DNA of 64,000 bases, from positions 68,146,452-68,210,451 of the forward strand of contig CP154956.1 in NCBI GenBank assembly GCA_039621445.1, given 5' to 3'. Both the position numbers and the translations under genes were made by a program. The notes below the pieces were generated by a model. It did no database searches. It had not been told where the DNA came from and saw only the letters and a program-made list of their open reading frames with translations. The DNA is from Euglena gracilis. Lineage: Eukaryota > Euglenida > Euglenophyceae > Euglenales. Below, piece after piece: positions 14,101 to 26,100 of the stretch. Every line of letters starts with the position of its first letter. Positions within the stretch are counted from its first letter, which is position 1.

Positions 14101-17100
14101 AAAAAAACTTGAAAATTTGCACTTTTTGCATAATCTCTATTTTTTTGCATAATGAAAAATTGTGAAAAGTCGCATTTTTGCATATTTTGTCTTTTCGATT
14201 TCGTTCGGGCATTTGCACAAGCAAATTGCTCCACTAGCAGACAACTGGATGCTGCTCACTTCACGTTTTTTTTTTGGACCAATTTCGCTAAGCAGTCCCC
14301 CCCCCCCAAATACAAACCCCCCCCCCCAAATACAAAACCCTCCCAAATATAAAACCCCCCCTGAGGAAATCTTGAAATCCCGCCCGAATATAAACCCCCC
14401 CTCCGGCGAGAAGCGCCGGAAGAAAAAAACTTCGACAAAATCTCTCCTGAAATTGTGATTTTTGGCAGATTTGGGAGCAATTTTTACCGAAAACGTGTGA
14501 AAATTGCTCCTTCGCCCGAAAAGTAAAAAATTTGGACCCCCAAGGGTGGGCGTATTTGTGATTTTGGACCGAAAAAGTGACTACTGGATCCCGCCAGGAA
14601 GTTGATTTTTCCGACCAAATGTAAACCCCCCCCAAATATAAAACCCCCATGGGTCTTGAAATTTCTGTCCAAATATAAAACCGGGGGGGGGTTGTATTTG
14701 GGGGGGTTACTTGCATCATGAAATATAAGTGGATGCAACCAGGTGAAGCAGCATTTCACATTGCATCACATTTTCTTTTAATGTTGCATTTTGGAGCGAA
14801 CAGCAAACGGTGGATTTTGTGGATGATGGTGGAGGAGCACAGCCCCACAAGGCCATTTTTTTCAATCCAAAGTATAAATTATGTCCCTAAATTCATGATC
14901 CCCAACCCCCCTCCCAGCCCACAAACCCACCCTCTGACGAACAAACAAACACACTTAATGCCCGTTTGTGAAGATAATTACAATTGCCCGTGCCCATTTC
15001 AATCTGATGCATTTTTCTGATCATATTGCAAGCAAGCACCTATGGCAAAATGGCCCAATATGGACTAAAATGGCCTAAAATGCCCTTAAATGAAAAAAAA
15101 TTTGCAGTTTGAATTTTTTTTATGATGCATTAAATGTTATTGCCATGTGTGGAGCTTCAAACCCCTGAAATGACTTTTTGACCTCCTGAAAATCTTAAAT
15201 GGTTTCAAGCAGCTGGAATCGCGCAAATCACATGATTGTGTCTTCCAGATGGTGAGGATCCTATGCTCTTGACAGCTGCAAACTTTCCAACAAGACCCTA
15301 AAACTGAGGCATCTGGAACTGCAAATTGAAATTGAAATTGGAAAAAGGTTACAACTTCCCCAACATTTTTCATTTTTAGCATGTTCGATTTTCAGATTCG
15401 GAGCAACTGTCCGACGATGCATAAATTTTTCAAATTTCGCCGTAATTGTGTCAATGGTAATGCCTCAAAAAGGGTTTTTGCATCCATCATTTTATTCGTC
15501 TTTTCAATTTTTTGTCATGACATTTTTCTGAAAAATTTTCCTCTGTGGGTATGAATTAGGACTTGTTGAGTTCCCATGGTTCTGATCCAGTGTTCATCAA
15601 TTCTGCATGCTTTTTTGGATGTGCATTTCTTATTATAATAATAAAGGTTTGCACGATACAATTTTTGAGCAAAAACAACCAAAATTATGATTTTCAGAAC
15701 CCCCACCTACACCTTAAAGTGACCTAAAAATGGCCTAAAATGCTAAAATGGGCAAATTTTTGGGCTTGACCCAGTTTAAGCAACCCCTGGGCAGATTGAT
15801 GGGTTAAACCCCCAGTTTAAGCAACGGCTTGCTTGAATTGGGGGAGGGGTTATCTGTCCAAAGTCAGGAAAATATGACCTGATCCATGAGTAAACTGCCT
15901 CCGAAGAAACCTAAATCTGAGCAACCCCTTGGATATATTTAATTTGGGGGGAGGCTTCCTATTGCATATGAACGAGTTGCCAAACGCCTTCACCAATGAT
16001 GGATTCCGGAATTAACGTGTGAACGCAATTTCCCTTCATTTTTCTCCTGATGTGTCGCCAGGAAACAACAGTTCGCGAGCCCCCTGCGCTGAACCAGTGC
16101 CTCTTCATGACCCTCCACCAGCGTTTGGTATTTCAACTTTCATCTTCATGACTCTGTTTCAACCGTTTGAGCTTCATTTTAATCATTGCACCCCCTGCCC
16201 ACCAACTAACCCTTTTTACTGACTGCCCCCTGTTTCGGAGTTGTGTGGGGGGTGTCTGACCCCCGGTCGGTGGTTGCAGGTGACCCAAAAATATGTGCAT
16301 GTAAGGTTGTTCTGGAACGTGATTGTGTGATCAACCTTGGTCGAGGGTTGCAGGTTAGGGCATGTGTATGACCATCCCCCTGGTGGGGAGCCGTAGGAAC
16401 CCAGTTGGTGGGCAAGTGCAAACTGAATGCCATTTTCATTCAGTTCCCCCCCACCCATCCTTGACCTCCCCCCCTGATAGGGGCGTGGGGCCGCTGCAAG
16501 CGCAGGGTCCAATAAAAGCGCACCCCCCATTTTGATGAGATTTCCAAAGGAAATCAACATAAATTTCGCAGGTAGGGTCCAAATAGAAGCGCACACACCC
16601 GGCCGCCGGAGGCAGCAGTCTGCTATAAGCGCACCCGTGCTTCCACTGGGGGGGTTACGTCTGAAGTTTTGTGTCCCTACACACTTTGTTGATCTTGAAG
16701 TGGAATTGAAAACCAAATGGGGATTACTGATTACTGATTACCGTTTTGATCAGAAGAATTTTGCCTTTTTTGTGATATTTGCACATTGCAGTTGTTTGTG
16801 AAGGTTTTTTCTTTGTGGGGGCGCCAAGCGGAGTTGTGGCAAAGGGGGAATTTTGGGTTTTTTTTTATGCGGAAGGTCCGTCAGATGGCTGTTCTGCCCC
16901 ATCGCACAATTTTGTTCTTGCAGATGATATGTGTGGCAAGGAAGACGATGACGACGACCTCGTTTCTGCTTTCGCCTCAGACCTACCTTTTCGGCAAGGG
17001 AAGCCTCGCCCCGGTGCTCCCTACTCCTTTTTTTTGTATTTGTATTTTTCTCTGAACTTGATTGAAGTGACTGCTGGCCCCTCTCTTCTGACTGAATGCT

Positions 17101-20100
17101 GATCCATCCCATCATGGTGACTTGCTTCTGGTGACTCGCTTGCTGGTCCAAGTCTGCTGAAGTTTGTAATTTCTAAGTCTTTTCAGTGAACGCCCATCAG
17201 GGACCCTTACGACGGTTTGCAAATTTGGTTTGACTGAGCGAAATTGTCCGTCCCATCACAGGACCCTCAGCTGGGCCTATTGCATCCGCTGCCCAGCTGC
17301 CGCAACAGGAGCCGCGACCCACCAAAGCTCCCCCAAAACCGAAGTTCGGTCGACGGGCAAACAGCGGTCCGCAGTCCCGTCCATCTGAGCATTTCATTCC
17401 CGAGGTGTGCTTTGGTGCCTCCTCCACTGCACACCTCCTGCCCCGGAAAAATCACGTCTTTCATTTGACACGCCGTTTCTTCAGCTATTCTGTTTATCCA
17501 TGACAAGCACCGTGGCCTGTGCTGATGCACGGGCTGTGTGCTGTTCCTCGGCTGCCCATTGCACCCACGCCCGGCCTCCTGGCACGCCAAACGGAGGCAA
17601 ACCATACTTCTACGGCGCAACTCACCTGGCGCATCGCACGGGTCGTGGATGTGTAGGCCGTTGCAGGGCGTTACAGGCTCCGGTTAGTAAGTGGGTGGAT
17701 ACAGTGGTGTGTGTAGCGCATTGCCAGGACAATGGTTGCTCTTGGAACTGGAGGAGGATATGGTGGATTTGTTTTAGAACCGTGGTATATCATTCAAAAA
17801 GTTCATGATTCGGTATGATTTTCGTTTGTATCACGGCAAATCATTCAAAATTATAAATGACCACAGATGAGAAATAGGGTCCCCAACACAAAATGAGAGG
17901 AACCCCCCCTCCAAATTATTCCCCAAAATAACCCCCCCCCCGGCCAGACTGAGCAAAATCCAAAACAACAACAACAACAACAACAACAACAGGCGCTGAC
18001 GGGGACACAAAAACCAAAAGGTATCGTTCATGAAGGCACCATCCCCAAATTTGAAGCACTCCCATTTCAGAAAACACGCAAGCAAAATTTGTCCTGATGG
18101 TCCCACTCGGAGCAAAGCTGTGCCGTAATTTCTTTAATTTACTGATAAAGGTAACCCAATGTGCTATGAACGTCACCCGTATGTATAAATTCGGCTTGGA
18201 TTCACCAAAAACAACCACCCCACGTTCACTGTTTGTGAATTACACAACACAATTGCAGGCCAAGTTTTGTAATTTTTGCAGTCTGTCTTGCAAGCAGGCT
18301 GTCATGTACGAATGCGAGTCGCTCTGCTCACGTCATGCAATATTGTGGTGCGAAGGGGACCTGGCACCGCCTCCATAGCACTGTTCCCATTGGCCGTAAA
18401 GGGTTCCAGAGAGCCGTAAAGGGCTCCGGGGGGGGCATGGCACGTACAAAACATGGTACGTACAAAACATGGTACGTACAAAACATGGTACGTACAAAAT
18501 CGTACAAAACTTGGATTGGGTACGATTTCCAGAACCTCCAAAACAAAATTTGGATAGATTATTTACAGAGAAACAAGAAAACTGAAATTTCAAAAAGATA
18601 TTTTGAACCAAATTCAATCTGGGAGATCGAAAACACAAACAAAAGCACCCGGAAAATTACTGAAAGCCCAATTTAAGACCAATAGACATATTGCCAAGCG
18701 CCGAAGATAAAGTTCATGTTTTTTGGGAACCCGAAAACGATTGCTTTATGCAGTCTGTCTGGGTCAAGAAACAGTTCCAAAACCATGGAGGTTTCCAGCA
18801 ACAGTCCCAAAAAGACCCGGAGTTTATTTTTTGGGGGGTTAATCCCCGATCATCCGTCCTTTGCTTTTGAAACTCAAGCAAATTCTCTCAACCAACCAAC
18901 CAGAAACAACTCAACTCAACTCAACTCAACTCAAAATCAATTCAACTCAACCAAACAAAAAGGTGCGCATTCATTTGCTTTTATTTTGTTTCCGAGGCTC
19001 TGGAATACACAACAGCCTGAATTGATAATGTCCCCAAATTATGTGTCATTGGCCGCATAATGGATTGTGTCAGATACTCTGCAAATTTCCAAATGTCAAA
19101 GTGATGTGTGACGACATCAAGTGGGAGCTGTCCTAACTACCTGCCCCTCCCTCAAAGGTGGGGATGACAAGAGCAAGAGGAAATAGTGCCAGACGCTTGC
19201 CAAAGTATTTTGCTTTGAGACAGCATTTCAGACGCCACTTTTTTGCCATTCTGGCCACACAGTTTTCTCTCTAGAATTCGAACAAGGAGAACTGTTGCCC
19301 TTAGAAATCAACAATGCTCATGCATATTTTTTTACCATTCTTTTGAAATTGAAGTTTCTCAAAGATGTTTTGTTTCCAGAGTCCATCTCAAAATGACAGT
19401 CCGGATATTTTTTTTAAAAAAAGGGGCAGAAGAAAGCTTTAAAATTTAAGAAAAGCAGCATTATTACCCCCCAAAACATGTCTCCTTTCTTCCCACATTT
19501 TTTTGTTGGCTGCAAATTTGCCTTTACAATTGCATTTCATGTGAGATCTCCGTTCCTGCAAAATGCGTCGAGTTGCAATGGCATGCATCTTGCGTTGCCC
19601 ATTTGCCCATTCACTGCTGCTCCATTTCAGGACTGTGGAGGGGTCATACCATGGCTTGGCATATGTGGCCACCCCATCTCCTGGCGGTGACTTACTGATG
19701 GTTTCTCCTTTGACTGGCTGGTTTTGTCCCCCAATCAGCGCTTTTCTGAAGGTTGGACCCTGTGGGGGTAAACCCTCCCCCCAAATAATTCCTCCCCAAC
19801 AATACCCCCCCCTCTTTGGGGTCTGGCTTCAACCCAGAAATAATACCCCCCCCCCCCAAATTTCGGGCGCCGACCTCAATTTTCGACTGAAAGCATGTGG
19901 TTGAAAATCAGAATCCACAGCATAAATGGGTTTTTCTGGACCGCTTGGCCAAAAACTACAAAAAAAATACCAAAAAGGGTGGTTTGAGTGTGATTTTGGG
20001 CCTTTTGGATTTTCGAAAATTTTTTAAAAATTAAAAAATAACCCCCCCCCTGACTTCGGACAAAAAAGAATAGCCTGGGTGTATTATTTGGAAGGGGGGG

Positions 20101-23100
20101 TTCAGGATGGGTGGGTGGGTCCACTGGATGGTGGGCTGGGCGGGAGTTTCCACTACTTTTGGTGCGACCTGCTGAAAAATTTTGAGCCCAAAATTGACCC
20201 CCCAAAAGTGGGTCCCCAGACCTCCTCCCGGGGGAGGGGAGGTTGGACTGGGGAGGGGTACCGAAGACACGTTCTTTCATTTTTTGTAAACTGTGTGTCT
20301 TTTTCCAGTTTGAGAAAATTCTATAGTTTGGCCAGGATTTTCCCTGATATCAAGGCCTTTGCCAATCTTTTTGTCATTTTCGTGTTTTTTTGGTTAACCA
20401 GTTGCATAATTTTGTAATAGGAATGAGAAGGTGAAAATTTTATTGTGTCCTCTTCAGCAGAAAAGCTTCCATCACAGGGGAGCCGGAAGGAATTTGCATG
20501 CAACGCTATGTCATCATTGGGGGAATCAACAACGTCTGATTGAATCAACCTTCAACGGACTATGCACCACTGAATTTCGCACAAATCATTAGTCATGAAA
20601 AATAATCACGAATCTTATGACCTGGTCACTTCCACACCCACGTTGGGAATGCAATAACAAGTGGTCGACCAGTAGTGCTGAGCTCTTAATAAGCGCGCCC
20701 CCACCCCTTCATTGACCACCCCCCCCGTATAAACCGGCCCACTCCATGGAGCTCTTTGGACTGAAATGCAAGGGTTTTATGCCCGGAACGGGAGGCCAGG
20801 GGGGTCAAAAAACGCTCATTTTCGGCTCAAAAACAGTTTTTCTGGGTGGGAGGCCCAAAAACATGGTTTCGGGCAAAATTTTTTTTCGATTTTTTTCGAC
20901 TTTTTTGACCCAGTTTTGACCCAAAGTCAATGGGTTGGCGACCAATTTTGACGCGCTGGCAGGTCGAAAAGCGCTCGTCTTTGGCTCAAAAACAATTTTT
21001 CCGGGTCCGGAAGGCCCAAAAACATCGTTTTGGGCATTTTTTTCCCGATTTTTTTCGACTGTTTTGACCTGAAAATGACCTAAGTCCATTGGTTTCGGGC
21101 CCAAAACGGGGGCTGGGGGGTCGAGAAACGCTCGTTTTCGGCTCGAAAACACTTTTTTGGGGTCCGGGAGGCCTAAAAGCATGCTGGGCAATTTTTTTTT
21201 CGATTTTTCCAATTTTTTCCAATTTTTTTTGGCCCAAAACGTCCTAGTCTGACAGTGGAAAAAGTGTACAAAATGGCCTTAGGCCAATAATTGACCGAAA
21301 AACGGCCGTATCTCGGGCTAGGCGGTGAGCTGCGTGGAAACCAAAATACCAGCAGACAGATCGTTCCAAGGGCTTCTATTTAGGTCTCCGGACATTTCCT
21401 TTGATTTTGCATCATTTTCGAGAAATTTTGAAAACATTGATTTTTTTGACCCCCCACCCCCCGAAAACAGCAAAGTCGGATAGTGTGAAAAGTGTACAGA
21501 ACGGCCATCTGGGCCAAAAAAACGGCCGTATCTCCGGCTGGGCGGGGCGTTGCGGGGAAATCAAAATACCGGTAGATGGGGCGTTCCAAGGGCTTCAGTT
21601 TAGATCTCTGGACGTTTCTTTTGATTTTGCGTCATTTTTGAAATATTTTGAAAGTATCGATTTTTGGGCCCGAAATGGCAGAGTCCAAAGGGGGGGGGGG
21701 CTCATCCAGGGGGGCGGGCCGATCCTACCCAGTTTGGACCGCTTCGCGCGTGAATAACTTGGGCCTGGCAGGGAGTTAGGGGTCATATGGCGGTGATTCG
21801 GAAACTAGAAATCCAGTCGCTCGCGACTGAAAAAAAAATTCCGGGAAGGGGGGGTTGGACTCCCCTTTTCCCTGGTGGTAACCTTCGCTCTTACTCTAAA
21901 GAGATAAGAGCTCAGCGACCCCCCACCTAACAATGAGTTTCCATGATCCCTGTTCAACCCTGGGGTGTATGGAATCAGGGTACGTCCCCATCGTTGGCGT
22001 GATGCACCCTACCCACCCCATTGGTCATTGGTGGCAAAATTTTTATAAGACCAGGGGTTGGGGGTTCCCAAGGGTACCCTTGACCCTCGAAAACACAAAA
22101 AAAAACCGCAAAAAAGACGAACTGAACAGCAGAGCCCAATCCGAAAAGATATTACCCTTTTTTTATACCAATCGTGGGCTGATTTTTGCCAGATCCCCCC
22201 CCATATGACTGGCGTCAGAAAAGAAATCGATTGGTAAAAAAAAAAGCCTCCTCCCCATCCCCATGGGCAGTCATGGGCAGTGGTATGGCGGGGATTCAGC
22301 CGCCGGCCAAAGCTGACCTCCCTGGGACCCGCTTCTCACCGCCCAACCAAGCTGGCTACATGGGTGGAGCACCTGCTGGGCCTGCCCGACACCCCACACA
22401 TGATGAATTGTATGAGAACGTGTCGCCCAGTTCCTGCGGCTCCGTTTCTGCGTTCATCCCGCGCCTTTCACGGCGCCTTTCACGGCACCCAGGGGTTGTT
22501 TGAAACATGTGATTGTCGCGTACTCTTCGATCGTGAGCCAATATGCTGGGGATGGGATGGGCCTCATGTTTGCACAGTTGACCACGAAGGCGTTGGGTGG
22601 CTGCGCCGGTGTCTCGGCTGCCGCACAGCGCCCAGCAGCCTCGCCCAACCCCAGATCCCCCTCCAAGGCGGCGTGCGCACTCCATTGACTTAGGTGGCAA
22701 CCCGGAGGAGCCACCGCAGGTTTGAAAACCCGTCGAATTTTCCGAATCATTCTCGACTCATTCAACAGACAAACAGGCGTTGCACCCACCTCACTCCTGT
22801 TGGACGGCTGTCGACTGCTTGGGTGCCCTGCATTTGGATCCTACACTTCAAGAACCACATTCTTAGCGATTTATGCCCTGATGGGGACCAGGCTTTTGCT
22901 TAAGGGATTGCAGTACCCCCCCCCCCCAGGGGGGGCTGGACTGCAGCTAGTCCAAATTTGGCTAGTGGGTTTTCTAGCAGACCCCCCCCCCCCCCGGGGG
23001 TTTGCTAGCAGGGCTAGCTAGTGGAATTTTTTTTCAGTGACCGGCGCGAAGCGCCGAAAAATTTTTTTTGGGACCCCCCAAAATAGCCAAAAATGCCCGT

Positions 23101-26100
23101 TTTTGGCCATTTTTGGGAATTTTCGGAACAAAATCAGCCAAAAACCTGTTAAAACCCTCATTTTTCCAGTCCCCCCGGACCAGGCATTTGCTTAAGGGAT
23201 TGCAGTACCCCCCCCCCCCCCCCCCGGGGGGGGGCTGGACTGCAGCTAGTCCAAATTTGGCTAGTGGGTTTTCTAGCAGACCCCCCCCGGGGGGGGGGTC
23301 TGCTAGCAGGGCTAGCTAGCAGTGGAAAAATTTTTTGGGACCCCCAAAAATGGCCAAAAATCCCGTTTTTGGCCATTTTTGGGAATTTTTGGAACAAAAC
23401 CAGCCAAAAACCTGGTAAAAACCTCATTTTTCCTCCGGCGCGCAGCTCCGGAGGAACATTTTTTCCCAGTTCGGTGTACCCCCGTTCCCCCCCCCCCCCC
23501 CCGGGGGGAGGGGGGTCTAGCTAGTCCACTTTTTCCAGTGTCTAGCCGATTGGCTAGCCAGTACCCCCCCCCCCCCGGGTCCTTAAGCAAAAGCCTGCCC
23601 CGGACCCCCCCCCCCGGGGGGAGGGGGTCTAGCTAGTCCACTTTTTCCAGTGTCTAGCCGATTGGCTAGCCAGTACCCCCCCCCCCCCGGGGGTCCTTAA
23701 TTAAGCAAAAGCCTGATGGGGACGTTCTGCACCTCGGGGCGGCTCTGAACATTTTCTTCAACCCCAAATTTCAATATTTGGGTGGGATTGAACGACCCTC
23801 AAAGGGGTTATATGACCCCCTCCTCCCAAATAAACCTCCCCTCGAGGCATTATTTTTTCTCCCAAAGTCCAGTGCTGGGGGTTATATTTAGGGGATTATA
23901 TAGCTCAGATTTTTTTGGGATTTTCGTCAAGAACACAAAAGTGCCGAAAATTTTTGTTCCAATTTTTATTTCCCCCCAGCTCTTAAAATATGTATATATT
24001 TGTTTAATATATTATATGTATAAATGTATTTCACATTCGATGCTGGGCCATGCTTGGCCATTTTCCAAATGTCAAAAATTTTCATTGCTCATCTCTGCAA
24101 AGCCAAAACAAAGTCCAAGAAACCCATCCTTTGGTGTTGTTGGGGGGAGGGGGTTCGAGCTCGGATTTCTAAGTCGGACCCTGGGGGGTTATACAATGCC
24201 AAAAAAGTTTCTATACCCCTTTGAGTTTTGTGTCCAAGCCCAAAAGCCTATGTTAGCTTATGGGCTGTGGTGGTGGTGTGTGCACACTACTGTGGTGGTG
24301 GTGTGTGCACACTACTGTGGCCCTGCCCAGCACCCTAGCCAGCTCTGCCACAGGGCTTTTGTACAAAGCTGAGGCCAGTTGTGTGAGAGCAAACTTTTTT
24401 CGAATTGTGACTCTTCTCATTTGCTACTCAAACCCCAGGCAAGGGGGCCAGGTGGTCAATGTGTGCAACAAACATAAACCTCCATTTTATTTGTGATGTT
24501 CTGAAGTGTTTAATGTCGGATGCATTCCATTTTCTTCAGGCCTCGGGGTACACCCCGTACACTCTGGAGGACTACAAAAAAATTAATCAGCCTGTGAAGC
24601 TCACTGCACTGGGGTATGCTGAGACGGAAGAGAAGATGCGCGGGGTATGTCTGTGCATTTGACTGGGCAGCTCATCACAGCAGTCCTTAACAAAAAGTGT
24701 ATATGTTTCCTCCAATCAAAATTTTAATTGAAATTGAAATTCCGAAAATTGAAAATTTTAATTGTTCTCTTCATTTCGTCATCTCTCATCCTAATGGAGA
24801 TGCAGTCAGCTTGGTCAGCCACCATGCATTCCATGTTTTGTAAAATCCAGCAGGAGAATTCAGTGGACAAGATGCTCCTCCCCACGATACATCCTCCAGG
24901 TAAATGTACCCTAAATAGTGACATCCCCTGGGGCCTCCGCGGGGGGGGGGGGGGGCTTGGGGGGACCCACTTTTGGTGTCAATTTTGGGGTGCAAATTCT
25001 TTTCGGCACGAAGCGCTGAAAATAGAGGGAAACCCACTCAGCCCAACCTCCCCTGGGGTGGGGGGGAGCTCGGCAAGGACCCCCCCCCCCCGGGTCACGA
25101 AACTTTAAATAATCTCTGCGGACCCCCTCCCCCCGGGGCCTGAAAAATAACCCCTGCCCTCTCCCCTGACTCTGGCTCCGAAGGCCTTCTTAGCTCAGAA
25201 AAGGCCCCTTGGCACTGCATTCTTGGTTCTCTGGCACCCAGGGTGCACACTTGGGCTGGCAACACGCCCCAGGGTACTCTGGGACCCCCCGTTTGCTGTT
25301 CAGGTTTCTTCCGCTTTTGTTGCACCCCTCACCTCTCGCAGCGAGAGCTGAAGCTGAAGATGCGGAATTACTCTCAGGGGGTCAGGCTCCTTTTTCAGGA
25401 AGGTTCGCCCTTCGGGGGTGCTTTGGGCAGCAGGGGGGGGGGCAGCAATGGTGTCTGCTTGGGGGATGATGGGCAGGCACCTCATAGCACAAGGCACCCC
25501 CGGCCCCCCCCCCCCCCCCCCCCGGGATTGGTAAAAAGGAGCCCGCCGGGGGTGCGCTGCATCAACCAGGCCCCCGGGCCCGTCCAGCTGAAGCCGATCC
25601 TGCCGCCCCCGAACCCGGAGAAGGACCAGGCGCTGCAGATGCGCCTCAAGGTCGCTCAGCCGCTTCGCTGGGTTGCATGTGCGTTGGTGGGGGGTGGGAC
25701 ATCCTTTCCTTTAGCCTCAATTTTTTGGGGAGAACGGAACTCCGAAGCGATGTTTACTCTGAGCTGGTTTCTATGGTGTTTGATGTATCTCGCTTCAAGT
25801 AAGAATTGAGTTTTTTTGCTTGACAGGATTGCAAAATGGCTCTGTTTGTGGCTTTGCTGATATTTGCTATTGCATTTCCAACATGGCTTTTTTATTGAAA
25901 GGCATCGTTTTTGATTTCCAGGCTCACATGCCTACACACCTCGAAACATTATCTAAATCCTGCCGTAATTGTAATTGTTGTACAGTATTATTTTATGGAG
26001 GCGGGGGCAGAATTAATGCAGCGCTGTGGGACTTTGAGTCCCAAACAAACGAGCAGCCCTCTCTTGAAGCTGTATCACAACGTCCCCCCGCCCGCAGGCG

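Noticed and set aside
16750-17151. Minus-strand 133-codon frame opposite gene A exon 9
   Set aside because: The plus strand has consensus borders, phase fit and GC3 bias; the minus frame has none.
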